This document shows positions 34,001-42,280 of a stretch of DNA of 64,000 bases, piece by piece (positions within the stretch are counted from its first letter, which is position 1; every line of letters starts with the position of its first letter). The translations under genes and the position numbers were made by a program. The notes beneath the pieces were generated by a model. It had not been told where the DNA came from, ran no database searches, and saw only the letters and a list, made by a program, of their open reading frames with translations. Origin of the DNA: Giardia muris. Taxonomy: Eukaryota; Fornicata; Diplomonadida; Hexamitidae. The stretch is taken from contig CM016925.1 in NCBI GenBank assembly GCA_006247105.1, positions 744,001 through 808,000 on the forward strand, in the 5' to 3' direction.

Positions 34001-34288
34001 GAGCTATTCCGCCTCAAGATAGGATGCCTTGGTGGTGAACAGCTTCCAATGGGCCCCGAGCATCGTTTCTCGCATGCCTTTGACATGTTCCTACGCGAGC
34101 GCGATCCTTCAGAGTCCTATCACGCCCTCCGCAAGATGCTTCGTACAACGGCTACCGAGCTTCAGAAGGTCTACGAGACATATTCGAGTATCTCCGCCGG
34201 CTCCACTATCGTCATCGGACCCGAGGAGTCGTGTAGGACGGCACTCGACAACGGCAAGATATCCTTCTACGATACGTTCGACCAGTAA
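31049..34288 (+). CDS. presequence protease-like M16C metallopeptidase (PreP/Cym1)
   Basis: 1079 residues. The inverted zinc motif H64-I-L-E67-H68 lies in GIPHILEHSVFCGST, followed by SSSLQTYANAYTAQMHTGY, characteristic of the M16C subfamily. PreP/Cym1 degrades cleaved targeting peptides inside mitochondria, so a mitosomal role is inferred. No obvious N-terminal presequence is present. A long acidic insert (DGDSSSDDEGEAEE) near residue ~745 is unusual. The start follows ataaatta. The stop overlaps a polyadenylation signal and the next gene's stop is one base away on the other strand. Confidence 0.88.
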   Translation: MESLGFTTIQSRFVPEARATMDVLIHDETGLRVIKFHPENPAHTECNALLAFATPPEDDKGIPHILEHSVFCGSTRFPHHEPFTVVTSSSLQTYANAYTAQMHTGYNFSSNCEADYLNILDIYVDAIFRPLILEDERIYGQEGWHLHVDENTGMLDERGVVLGEMKGHFSSPTSLANFHAQRLLFGDTAPGFESGGLPAAIIQGTHADMLNFYNKHYTPGNCVVVFYGPIALEKELEHLLPYLTATKRVSPIQIPLVAPKSLNEPLTIPYSSEEDEDAGILCRGYHLFNLCDATPTLLLAFRVLDYILFDQSSSPIPDTLEKAHLCKSCYSQLHIEDAQCALYVTCMGCDPTEQGVTLLCSALTETLEGLALGDINPTFASYLSLEALSAALNKIEFTLREIDSDFGIKVADSTAFAIIAGLEPDFLLCYEDALKELREMIAAGTASTYFRNLVLKYLSGLSRSVDVVLIPEPELAERRGEENEIRLSAIRDTLSEKELRELALRAHDIESRQQVEEPKEVLDSFPVLTRDDIAGLERHVLDARCHLTKTNIPIAHYNTGSLGAGVCYLKVCLDVTSFCTPTNIHLLSFIANALLGESPTNSFPTVDKLHREVNACTGDLDVSLIIRKRRAFETFADKKLVGTARAFVEVTTKCLEAEYERVLRLVIEEILYGSLPGLVDQKHLLRLMRQYQSDLREDLLSNSTHTVASSKAQASQGDVAAYLRELTMGPTMHGWLTSQLVLIDGDSSSDDEGEAEEIVCCSDDLETCEDTHGPAEELDVLGSHLTELWKNILSHASLLVVIGHNVPALAPYADKLCITAADRAIIQNILTTDPLTLVTGRILTPFARPQINTWISRRSNLPIYPQFQALLSQAEDDIYRPALQSVALPIEVNYIARAIPASPTLLPAALDGPHLLLDHYLNNVYLWDKVRVEGGAYGCIASCNRDGSMYIVSYRDPQVLRTIAVYDDLENHCRSEPFASLGSNELFRLKIGCLGGEQLPMGPEHRFSHAFDMFLRERDPSESYHALRKMLRTTATELQKVYETYSSISAGSTIVIGPEESCRTALDNGKISFYDTFDQ

Positions 34289-34290
34289 AT
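34284..34290 (+). terminator. polyadenylation signal spanning the M16C stop codon
   Basis: AGTAAAT fits AGTRAAY and contains the TAA stop at 34286-34288. Its last base is the first base of the convergent ankyrin gene's stop. Confidence 0.5.
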
Positions 34291-36224
34291 TACAATGTAA
34301 GCATCTCCGCAATCGTCTTGTGTCCACAGACAGTGGCATAACTTGCGGCACTTCTGCCATCGTTATCTCGCAGACCTCCTTCCCAATCCAGTAAGGCCTG
34401 AACAACTGCGATATGTCCCGCAGCTGCTGCCAGCATCAGCGCGGTTGTCCCCTGTGCATCCTTGCGTTGTGCTTCGTGGCCTTTGAGAAGATCAACGATC
34501 GGAAGATGACCAGCACGTGCCGCATACATCAACCCAGTCCGGCCCTCATTATCGGTCCTTCCAGCTTCACGTGAGGCAAGCGTCCGTACCAGTGGCAAAT
34601 TGCCTTTGGAAGCAGCATACATCAGTGCGGTCTTCCCGGTAAGCGACGCTAATGTTGCCTCATGGTCTACAAGAAGGGGATAAACCTCACCAGCCCCGCA
34701 TTGAGCAGCAATTATCAACGCGGTCGACCCGTCAAGTGCTTGTTGACGCGCTTCACAGTTCAACAGGAGACGGGCAAGTTCTCCATTATTGGCTCGAGCG
34801 GCAAACATAAGAGCTGTCCAACCGTAGTTATCTACCTTTCCAGCGCCTTCTAATAATAAACAGGGAAGATCAGGGGATTTAGTACGTGCAGAGAACATCA
34901 AAGGAGTACGACCTTCGAAATCACAAATATCACCCTCACGGTCGATCAGTAGGGCGGCGCAGTCTGTCATCCCTTGCTCTGCCGCATAGATAAGCGCAGT
35001 TTTTCCGGTTACGTCCTTCTGCCCAGCTTCGTGTGGGAGTAGAAGGCTAACGATTTCGTGATGACCAACCGAGGCCGCAACCATTAATGGGGTGACACCA
35101 TCGGCTTGCCCTCTACCAGCCTGGACGGGTATGAGCAATTTAGCAGCCTCGAAGTGACCATAACGACATGCCATATGGAGGGCCGTCGTCCCATTATAGC
35201 TGCAAAGTTCGCCTTCGCTGGGAATGAGAAGAGTAATCACATCACCATGACCGCCCTTAGCTGCATAGTGAAGTGCTGAAATACCCATGGGAGTCATAAG
35301 CCCACACTCTAAATCCAAAAGGAGTCGCACGCAGGCCACATGCCCCTCGGAGGCGGCAAGCATAAGGGCCGTCTGTCCATCCTTGTTTAGCATAGCGATC
35401 TCTTGGTTCTCGGCGATGAGCCGTTCCAGAAGCTCGGGAACCCCGTTGTAGGCTGCAAACATGAGCAAAGTGTTTCCTTGCTCGTCTACCTCGCGTGGTC
35501 GCCGATTGAAAAGGCGCTTGATCAGTGCCGAGTTCAACCAGGTGGAGTGCTTGAGTTCCTTCTGAAGCCGCTCCACCTCTTGCCGATGATTAGCCTCGTA
35601 CCGTGACCGACTTGTCTGTGTGTTCTGCAATACAGTGGTTAACATGCTACACGAAGAAGGTCGAGTAGCTGGTGGAGGTGCCGGCTTTCCTACAGGTAGT
35701 GATAAACGCTGAGTGCTGGAGGGACTAAGAGGGCTCAGCATCGAAAGCCGGACGCTTTCAGGCATCGAGAGTGACAGGCTTAATGAATGTGTAAGCGCGT
35801 GGGGATCCAAGGTGGACGTGAGCTCACTTGGTTCCATGCTCCCGGTCAATAGAGTGGTGGTTTTCGCCAGATACTGGCGTACAAGTCCATCGTATTCTGT
35901 GATGCTCGCAATGTTTCGAAGCTCTGAAGCCAGACTCGCATCGAGCTGTGTCGCTGGGAAGGCAAAACACGCCCGTAGCGCCTCTGTATTCCGTTGCTCG
36001 ATGCAGATGTGGAAGGCGGTCCGTCCTGCATTGTTCCGAATGTCAGCTTCATAGGGGGCAAGTAGGAGTGCGATCCGCTGATGGCGTAAGGTAAGGGCCA
36101 CGTGGACGCCTGCCTCGCCGGCCTCGTTGAGCTGCCGCCGATATCTGTCTACATTCTCCAGGACCTGATCGGTGGCGCCGTTCTGTATCGCTAGAAACCA
36201 GTCCGATGGCGACTGGAACGACAT
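34290..36224 (-). CDS. ankyrin repeat protein (21.1 type)
   Basis: 644 residues from MSFQSPSDWFL. There are ankyrin repeats at ~30-110, a Ser/Leu/Pro-rich linker (~125-235) and then an unbroken array of about twelve repeats to the C-terminus (GQTALMLAASEGHVACVRLLL). There is no kinase domain. The array alternates two-line repeats with a conserved E/EA at each boundary, as in other Giardia 21.1 proteins. Function is presumed scaffolding. The ATG at 36222-36224 follows cgaataaaacgg; an upstream extension to 36371 overlaps the preceding gene and is rejected. Confidence 0.85.
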   Translation of the reverse strand: MSFQSPSDWFLAIQNGATDQVLENVDRYRRQLNEAGEAGVHVALTLRHQRIALLLAPYEADIRNNAGRTAFHICIEQRNTEALRACFAFPATQLDASLASELRNIASITEYDGLVRQYLAKTTTLLTGSMEPSELTSTLDPHALTHSLSLSLSMPESVRLSMLSPLSPSSTQRLSLPVGKPAPPPATRPSSCSMLTTVLQNTQTSRSRYEANHRQEVERLQKELKHSTWLNSALIKRLFNRRPREVDEQGNTLLMFAAYNGVPELLERLIAENQEIAMLNKDGQTALMLAASEGHVACVRLLLDLECGLMTPMGISALHYAAKGGHGDVITLLIPSEGELCSYNGTTALHMACRYGHFEAAKLLIPVQAGRGQADGVTPLMVAASVGHHEIVSLLLPHEAGQKDVTGKTALIYAAEQGMTDCAALLIDREGDICDFEGRTPLMFSARTKSPDLPCLLLEGAGKVDNYGWTALMFAARANNGELARLLLNCEARQQALDGSTALIIAAQCGAGEVYPLLVDHEATLASLTGKTALMYAASKGNLPLVRTLASREAGRTDNEGRTGLMYAARAGHLPIVDLLKGHEAQRKDAQGTTALMLAAAAGHIAVVQALLDWEGGLRDNDGRSAASYATVCGHKTIAEMLTL

Positions 36225-36241
36225 TTCCGTTTTATTCGCTG

Positions 36242-37816
36242 TCACTCGTTGTCCAGCTCCACACACGCGTCTGCGGGGCGAACGAGATGGAAGTCGTGAC
36301 CCCCGGTTGAGATATGTCGAATCAGGGCGTCGGGAATGCGAGAGGCGATGGAGACTGCAACTCGCTCGCAATTAATCATGGGGTCATCCGCTGCCAAAAG
36401 GACGCAGACTCGGCTCACCGTAGAAAGGGAGACGAAGAGAGGCATCGCCTCCTCCCATGGGAAGCTCTTCGCGACAGAGACAAGTTGTCTAACCATATCT
36501 CCACATCGCTTGCGTACAATGGCCTCATACTTCCGCTGGGTGCTCGTACGTAATGGTTCTGGCATACTATCGCAGCGAGGCCTCACATCCAGCCAGGATT
36601 TCAGTGTCACAGAAGTATAAAGGCCCATGAACGGTTGAAGGACCTGAGACAAGAGCCCATGCTTCTGGACATACTTCAATCCTTTTGGTGGAGTCATATG
36701 GATTCCCACGGGAGCCAGGAGGACTGTCTTTACGAGGAAGTCCTTGATTGATGGACCAACAGCCGCTGCGATGACAGCACCTTCTCCATGCCCGATCATC
36801 GTGAACTTCTGTTTCCCAGGCGTCTTCGACGAGATCCAGGAGACGGTGGAGAGCTGTAGAACCTCGAGACAGAAACGGGAGTAAACGTCAAGGGAATACT
36901 CGTCGTGTGGGGCTCGGTCACTACCTCCATAGCCGGGCCAATCGAAGGCCAAGACCTCGTGCTTCTCCGCCAAGGCGTTGAGGAAGGGGGCGCAGGCGGT
37001 CAAGCCAAACGTGAAGTCTGTGAGGAAAAGAACGCGCTGCGGTGGTGTACGTGTAGTCTTCATCTCGGCATACACCGCACGCATGCGGGCGGCAATGGCG
37101 CTTGGGGTTTCGCAGACAGGGGGTTCTGATATGATTGAGGTCGGAGGAGAGGATGGTGTCGGCTCTCCAGTTGTAACAATCTCAAGTTCCTGATTATTGA
37201 TGGAAAGACGATGTCTCTTTAAGGAATCCTGCATCAAGGGGTGCGAGTAAAAGACCCGGCATAGCCCAAAGGATGGAAGCTTGCAAAGGAAGATTCGACG
37301 TTGATCCAGTTCCAGCCATTCAAGAGGATATTGCGTGAAGACTTCCGTGGTAGCTGGGAAGATGACAGACTGGTGTGAAGGCGTAGGAATGCGTTCAAGA
37401 TGCTCCGTGAAGAGCTGTGCGGCTGCTAAGTCCGGAGCATTGCTATAAATAGCAGTCTCAATCGCCTTCATAACAGTCTCAGTCTCTTCTGGTACGACCA
37501 ACTCTTGAACAGTGTTATCAATAGGCGGGAGAGCTTGTTCGGCCTCAGTTGGATCTGGTAGTTGAGTGACGAAGGAATGAGTCTTTTCATAGCCGGGAGA
37601 GGCGGGTTTTCCATCGACTACCATCCCGCCATCTTCAATATATTCCTGTTCGAAGTCTGCGAAGTTCGGACTAGTCTTACGGTGCTCACTTTCGACCTCG
37701 TCAGTAACCATATCAACACCCTCGGGGTCTGGAGGTATTGATGGGTCTGGCGCAGAGCTATCAAGAGATCTGCGTTCCTCGACCTCGGGGGTAACCTCCT
37801 TTGAGTTCTCTTCCAT
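36242..37816 (-). CDS. alpha/beta hydrolase-fold protein with lost nucleophile
   Basis: 524 residues. An acidic N-terminal region (~1-120) precedes an alpha/beta hydrolase domain (~265-520): VLFLTDFTFGLTACAPFL, EVLAFDWPGYGGSDRAP and a late GGHDFHLV carrying the catalytic His. The nucleophile elbow is GHGEG, with Gly344 where the Ser of GxSxG should be, so it is probably not an active esterase. Two intact relatives lie nearby (38893 and 42281). A binding or regulatory role is inferred. The start follows cactatta. Confidence 0.8.
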   Translation of the reverse strand: MEENSKEVTPEVEERRSLDSSAPDPSIPPDPEGVDMVTDEVESEHRKTSPNFADFEQEYIEDGGMVVDGKPASPGYEKTHSFVTQLPDPTEAEQALPPIDNTVQELVVPEETETVMKAIETAIYSNAPDLAAAQLFTEHLERIPTPSHQSVIFPATTEVFTQYPLEWLELDQRRIFLCKLPSFGLCRVFYSHPLMQDSLKRHRLSINNQELEIVTTGEPTPSSPPTSIISEPPVCETPSAIAARMRAVYAEMKTTRTPPQRVLFLTDFTFGLTACAPFLNALAEKHEVLAFDWPGYGGSDRAPHDEYSLDVYSRFCLEVLQLSTVSWISSKTPGKQKFTMIGHGEGAVIAAAVGPSIKDFLVKTVLLAPVGIHMTPPKGLKYVQKHGLLSQVLQPFMGLYTSVTLKSWLDVRPRCDSMPEPLRTSTQRKYEAIVRKRCGDMVRQLVSVAKSFPWEEAMPLFVSLSTVSRVCVLLAADDPMINCERVAVSIASRIPDALIRHISTGGHDFHLVRPADACVELDNE

Positions 37817-37841
37817 TTAATAGTGGTCTACGAACTCATGA

Positions 37842-38873
37842 CTACGAACGACTATGCGTCGCAAAGATCAGGTTTCGTACCTTGACCAGCTCGGTATCAT
37901 TCTTACAAAGAGTAGCTAAGTCAATATCGGTGATGGAGGGATCAAGAGAGAGACGTGACCGGATTCTATTCAAGGTTGCTTCGGCTACCTCTGAAGTCAT
38001 TTCTTTGAATCGTTGGACGCACGCATACAAAAGAAGACAACGATGAGGGGTGGATAAACTTGTTCCTAAAGAGGGTTCTGGGAATTCCGGCTGATAGAAT
38101 AAGTTCTGGGATTGTAGAGTGTCCACCTTCTCCTTCTCAACAGTTAATTTCGTTTGTTTGAGTCGTGATTCGCCCATGGTATTTGTTGAGCTTGGTTCCA
38201 GGTTATGAAGAGAAGCTCTAGAACCATCATGAGCATGATGTGTCGAACCAGATGTGCGACGAGACTTCAGAACCGGTTCGCCCGAGCGTAGTTCCTTCTC
38301 CTTCCCAGCAGAGGGTGAGGTTGAGCGTATCATTTCAGAGCTGGTGGCTTTAGTGGGACGAAGTTGCAACTTGGGTGGGGTTGGGTCTTTGACCGCGCAA
38401 GAGTAATGCTTCTGGATGCTAGCATAAACGCTATCATAATATTTGATGTCCAGTTTCATCGTTTGTGCTTCAGGTAAGTACTTCATAAAGAGCTTGACCA
38501 CGCTCTCGTAAAGAAGACGTGTCGCCCTTAGGACGGGCGTGGCGTGCTTCTCGGAGCACGCAACCTCGATTTTGAGCTTCGGGTCCTTGTTGAAAACGAT
38601 ACTGTTATGAACGATCAAGAGTAGGTGGTAAATTATCATTCCTAGCTGCGGATACTTGCTGGCGGCAAGGTTCTCCCGCACCTCGCGGAAGGAACAGGGG
38701 TGAGGGATACAGTTCCGATATTGCCTGCAAATCTCCGGGTTTGGCGCAAGAGTGACGAGGACGGGCTCTCCGAACAGGTCCGAGAGGTGCCTCCGTTGCA
38801 TGATCTCCTGAATCGCGGCGAGGACGTCCGGGGTGGGCGGATCCTTCAGCCAATGGATGAGAGGACTATACAT
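37842..38873 (-). CDS. bromodomain-containing protein
   Basis: 343 residues. The first ~150 form a bromodomain-like four-helix bundle: LFGEPVLVTLAPNPEICRQY, IPHPCSFREVRENLAASKYP and MIIYHLLLIVHNSIVFN. The final NSIVFN corresponds to the acetyl-lysine-binding Asn motif. The middle is Ser/Lys-rich and disordered. The last ~80 residues are helical and resemble an ET-like extension only loosely. A chromatin reader role is expected. The start follows caatttttttc. Confidence 0.7.
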   Translation of the reverse strand: MYSPLIHWLKDPPTPDVLAAIQEIMQRRHLSDLFGEPVLVTLAPNPEICRQYRNCIPHPCSFREVRENLAASKYPQLGMIIYHLLLIVHNSIVFNKDPKLKIEVACSEKHATPVLRATRLLYESVVKLFMKYLPEAQTMKLDIKYYDSVYASIQKHYSCAVKDPTPPKLQLRPTKATSSEMIRSTSPSAGKEKELRSGEPVLKSRRTSGSTHHAHDGSRASLHNLEPSSTNTMGESRLKQTKLTVEKEKVDTLQSQNLFYQPEFPEPSLGTSLSTPHRCLLLYACVQRFKEMTSEVAEATLNRIRSRLSLDPSITDIDLATLCKNDTELVKVRNLIFATHSRS

Positions 38874-38892
38874 CGAGGCCGAAAAAAATTGT
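38874..38892. promoter_or_regulatory. 19-bp bidirectional promoter
   Basis: The spacer cgaggccgaaaaaaattgt separates the bromodomain gene (minus) from an alpha/beta hydrolase gene (plus). A single A/T run serves both. Confidence 0.45.
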
Positions 38893-39954
38893 ATGAGTAC
38901 TGGTACTATTACTGAATTGGACCCAAGGAACTTTTCGGAGGTCTCCTTACCCTCAGTTAAGACCCTCCGCGTCTACCACTCGGTCCCCGAGAACATCGAA
39001 AACCCTCCCCGCCTCATCTTCTTCCATGGTTACACCCGTTTTGTCAATATGTACACTCTCCTGCTTGCCCGCCTTAGTGAGAAGTTCGAGGTTCTTGCTT
39101 ACGATTCTCCCGGGACTGGTGGCTCGTCAGGAATCCTTACGGGCTCTTATTCCCTTGATTCATTCGTTGAGGTCGCTTTAGAGCTTCTTTCATCCCCTGC
39201 CTTCCGTTGGATTCCGCGAGCCGCCCGTACCCTTTTCCGCGGAGGCTTACGTTACGATCCCGCGACAATCACGGAGGATACGACCCTTGATAGCCAAGAG
39301 ATCAGTAAGTCTCTTGTCGATTCCATTAGCTCTGATCGTAAGACGTTTTCAATTGTCGGGCATAGTGTCGGGGGCCTCTTCGCCGCCGCTCTTGCCAATG
39401 CTTGCTGGCCTCACGTCAGTAACGTTCACATGATCGCCCCCGCAGGAATCGTCTGTCCAATGGATAATTACTGGACGAGGCTTTCCAAGGGCGTTCTTGG
39501 CTTTGCGAGGCGCTTCCGTGCGCGGCTATTCCCTGGGAAGACGATAGCTGGCTTTATCCAGACGCAAGCCCAAACCTGGGCCATTTATACCTTACCGGGG
39601 ATGGCGGCACGCATGGAGGAGGATTTCACAAGGATGTACCGCCAGAACGCCTCCGCGGCGGTCGATCGCTTCCTTGGAATGGTGGCCTTCCCTTGGTCGG
39701 GAAGCTCTGGGACGTTCGAGGAACTGAACAAGATAATAGCGCAGACCGAGGGCATCACGGCCCACGTCCACTTGATGGGCGACGATAAGGTCATCCCCTA
39801 CACTCCAGTCAACTCCTTTTTCGATAGGATGGCACCGTCGATGAAGGTCACGACATATCCCTCTGTCGGGCACGACTGGGTGATGGTTCAACCCGTCTCG
39901 ATTGTACGTGAGATCGAAAAGGCGGAAGACTTGAATGCATCCCACACGAAGTGA
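38893..39954 (+). CDS. alpha/beta hydrolase, intact triad
   Basis: 353 residues. The hydrolase fold begins at IFFHGYTRFVNMYTLLLARL. The nucleophile elbow is FSIVGHSVGGLF with Ser158, a probable acid is in HLMGDDKVIPYT, and the His is in PSVGHDWVMV. A 45-residue insert between strand and elbow is typical of this local family. Substrate unknown; esterase, lipase or epoxide hydrolase are all possible. The start is the ATG at 38893 after gaaaaaaattgt, not the upstream GTG at 38833. Confidence 0.8.
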   Translation: MSTGTITELDPRNFSEVSLPSVKTLRVYHSVPENIENPPRLIFFHGYTRFVNMYTLLLARLSEKFEVLAYDSPGTGGSSGILTGSYSLDSFVEVALELLSSPAFRWIPRAARTLFRGGLRYDPATITEDTTLDSQEISKSLVDSISSDRKTFSIVGHSVGGLFAAALANACWPHVSNVHMIAPAGIVCPMDNYWTRLSKGVLGFARRFRARLFPGKTIAGFIQTQAQTWAIYTLPGMAARMEEDFTRMYRQNASAAVDRFLGMVAFPWSGSSGTFEELNKIIAQTEGITAHVHLMGDDKVIPYTPVNSFFDRMAPSMKVTTYPSVGHDWVMVQPVSIVREIEKAEDLNASHTK

Positions 39955-39956
39955 AC
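39950..39956 (+). terminator. polyadenylation signal spanning the stop codon
   Basis: AGTGAAC fits AGTRAAY and includes the TGA stop of the hydrolase gene (39952-39954). Confidence 0.5.
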
Positions 39957-39985
39957 TGGGCCTGAATGGGATGATTAGTGAGTGC

Positions 39986-40969
39986 TTATTCCGTTTGAAT
40001 AATGCGAAGAAGCATCCCTAGGACGACGACCTCGGACTCTGCTTGCGTCGTCTGTAAGTCTGCTAAAAGGTCCCGTCCACCAGTAATCGTCCGATACGAT
40101 GTCGCAAGATCGGTCGCTTGATCATACCCAAGCAAAGTTGTGACGTGTAGAAGCTTAGTATCAGCCCTACTAATGGCTTGAGAAAGAAGGTATGCCCAAA
40201 ACAGGTCTTGATCATAGCTAGAATAATAGATGGCCAGGAACAGAGTTTGCAATACTGGGCCTATGATCCCATCATTTGAAAGCTTCTGTAAAACATGAAG
40301 GACATTCAACCCACCATCATTAAGCCTGCAAACAGACATACGTGATCTGGCACAAAGAAGTTCTATTAATGAGAAGGTCGCCTCTTCGGCACTAGGACTA
40401 CCCATGAGTGTATGAATATGTGCTGAGATATCACCGTAGGAATCTACAGCCTCATCCCGGGCCGCAGATAACAAGGAGACGAAGATGCGACAAATGGCAT
40501 CGCCCCTCGTCCCAGAAAGCTCGGGGTTATTGCGAGAACCACGCGAGATTGCTAAATCGATATCCGTGCTGAGACATGACGAGAAGACACGTCTATACTC
40601 TAGATTCAGGTCATAAAGCTCGGCGTTCGATAATGGGGAGAGCACGGCGATAATACGAAGAAAGATACTATCAGCTATCCCAGCATCCTCCTCAATGGCT
40701 AATATCCCTTGGTGTACCACTTGGGTCCTGAATGTGAGACGGGGGAGGCAAAGCTGTGCTAGGATTTGTCGGTACTCCTCCGTGGAATCAAAAGTCAATA
40801 AGGAAACCAAACTCCTTCCGGTCATAGCTTGATATCGTAAAGCAACACGGGAGGAAACCTCCTGGGTCTGACGGCAAAGGGTATTTGCGACAGACATCCC
40901 CTTAATGGCATGTCCGCTGAGGGCATCATGAAGTTCGTGGCATAGTGAGGAAACGAGCACCTCAGACAT
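39986..40969 (-). CDS. alpha-giardin (annexin)
   Basis: 327 residues of repeated annexin-type helices (VLSPLSNAELYDLNLEYRRV, LTFDSTEEYRQILAQLCL), without a lipid signal at the N-terminus (MSEVLVSSLCHEL). The size matches a standard alpha-giardin. It is strongly diverged and lacks clear type II calcium sites, as several Giardia members do. A role at flagella or plasma membrane is inferred. The start codon sits inside the end of the upstream gene (ATGTCTGA). Confidence 0.7.
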   Translation of the reverse strand: MSEVLVSSLCHELHDALSGHAIKGMSVANTLCRQTQEVSSRVALRYQAMTGRSLVSLLTFDSTEEYRQILAQLCLPRLTFRTQVVHQGILAIEEDAGIADSIFLRIIAVLSPLSNAELYDLNLEYRRVFSSCLSTDIDLAISRGSRNNPELSGTRGDAICRIFVSLLSAARDEAVDSYGDISAHIHTLMGSPSAEEATFSLIELLCARSRMSVCRLNDGGLNVLHVLQKLSNDGIIGPVLQTLFLAIYYSSYDQDLFWAYLLSQAISRADTKLLHVTTLLGYDQATDLATSYRTITGGRDLLADLQTTQAESEVVVLGMLLRIIQTE

Positions 40970-42272
40970 TTTTTGGGATCTTCGTGATTATCATATGACC
41001 ACTCTCTTCATCGTATTCGATGAGCTCGTACCCACAATCCCGCATGGACTTTTCCAGCTCTTTGGAGGTGTAGCCTAGAGGGCCACAGAAGTATGCAGAG
41101 TGTACTCTACCCAGTAAGAACTTACCCAAGTTGAAGCTAGTTCTCCGGATGAAGATCTCTGAGGCATCCTGGTCCTCCAGCGTGACAAGACCCGGCCAGA
41201 CTATTCGTGCATTGACCGTCTCAATGGTTAAGTTCTTAATCCATGGGTATGTAAGGGGACGATCTCCGGCCTCGACGAACCAGAGATCATCGGGAAGCCC
41301 AATTTTCTGGCGTAATTCCTTGGCAGTTATTGGGTCTGTTATCTTCGGTTCCCGAGCTTGAATCGTCCTTCTTTTGAGGGAGTTCAACACTCGTTCATAC
41401 TTCTCACGTTGTTCTCGCATCTTAGTGTCAAGTAAGTCCTTGAGACGTCTTTCCTCTTGTTCAAGAGTTGAGGGCTGTACTTGTGTCTGTCCAAGCAAAG
41501 GAACTTTGAGAGAAACGTCCATAGGCTGTGGGGTGAAGACCATTGGATTCTGTGTCATTGAAACAGGTGGTTGTGATGTTATATCGTTCTCCCTTTTAGC
41601 CTTCTCCTCTCTATCCCCACACACTTCCTTGTTCTTAGGCACCACCGGTTTGGGCTTATAATCTCTATTATGCAGCGCAATGCCATCCAAGTGCCCCTTC
41701 AAGTGTTGTTTGAGACGATCCATCAAAAGGTCACTTGGAGTATTGAATATTAACTTAGAAGGAGTCTTTTGAAGAACACAGTTATGGGCCTCCATGTCCA
41801 GAACACGTGGGCGTAGATGCATGAATAACCTCATAGTTGTTTGAGCCTTGATGACGGGATCCGGCCAGAGGAGAATTCGAAGCTCCGGAGAGTGAGGTTT
41901 TCTTCGGGCTGGGATGGAGGCACTTATCGACGATATCGAAGGGGTTGGGATGGTGACAGGAGGTACGGGCATGATGGGCCGATTATTGATAGTTGATGTA
42001 TACATTGGGACTGCGCTCGAATGGAACTGGAAGGATGTCGTGGCGCGCGGGATGGACTCTGAGGACGTACGCACCTCTGTAGCATTGCATTGATTCCGAG
42101 AGAAGATGGATGGAATGGTTGAACCGGAATTGTGTGGGTCCGGCGTCAAGTGCGTGGGGGTAGGCCCATTCCCAGGCGTATTCGCCAGCTGCTGCCGGCT
42201 TTTCCCCACGGGGGCGCTAGGGACAGCTAGGCTAGCACTATTGTGAGGGGTATGAGGTGGGGTCGACTGCAT
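40962..42272 (-). CDS. hypothetical protein with Pro-rich N-terminus and folded C-terminus
   Basis: 436 residues, unrecognised. Residues ~1-120 are Pro/Ser/Thr-rich and probably disordered. A helical segment follows (~125-210), then a charged coiled coil (LEQEERRLKDLLDTKMREQR), then a compact C-terminal domain of ~150 residues (RQKIGLPDDLWFVEAGDRPL, SAYFCGPLGYTSKELEKSM). The last eight bases overlap the start of the annexin gene downstream. The start follows catttttaag. Confidence 0.65.
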   Translation of the reverse strand: MQSTPPHTPHNSASLAVPSAPVGKSRQQLANTPGNGPTPTHLTPDPHNSGSTIPSIFSRNQCNATEVRTSSESIPRATTSFQFHSSAVPMYTSTINNRPIMPVPPVTIPTPSISSISASIPARRKPHSPELRILLWPDPVIKAQTTMRLFMHLRPRVLDMEAHNCVLQKTPSKLIFNTPSDLLMDRLKQHLKGHLDGIALHNRDYKPKPVVPKNKEVCGDREEKAKRENDITSQPPVSMTQNPMVFTPQPMDVSLKVPLLGQTQVQPSTLEQEERRLKDLLDTKMREQREKYERVLNSLKRRTIQAREPKITDPITAKELRQKIGLPDDLWFVEAGDRPLTYPWIKNLTIETVNARIVWPGLVTLEDQDASEIFIRRTSFNLGKFLLGRVHSAYFCGPLGYTSKELEKSMRDCGYELIEYDEESGHMIITKIPKNV

Positions 42273-42280
42273 CTTAAAAA
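42273..42280. promoter_or_regulatory. 8-bp bidirectional promoter (CTTAAAAA)
   Basis: Only these eight bases separate the divergent start codons of the hypothetical protein (minus, 42272) and an alpha/beta hydrolase (plus, 42281). Confidence 0.45.
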
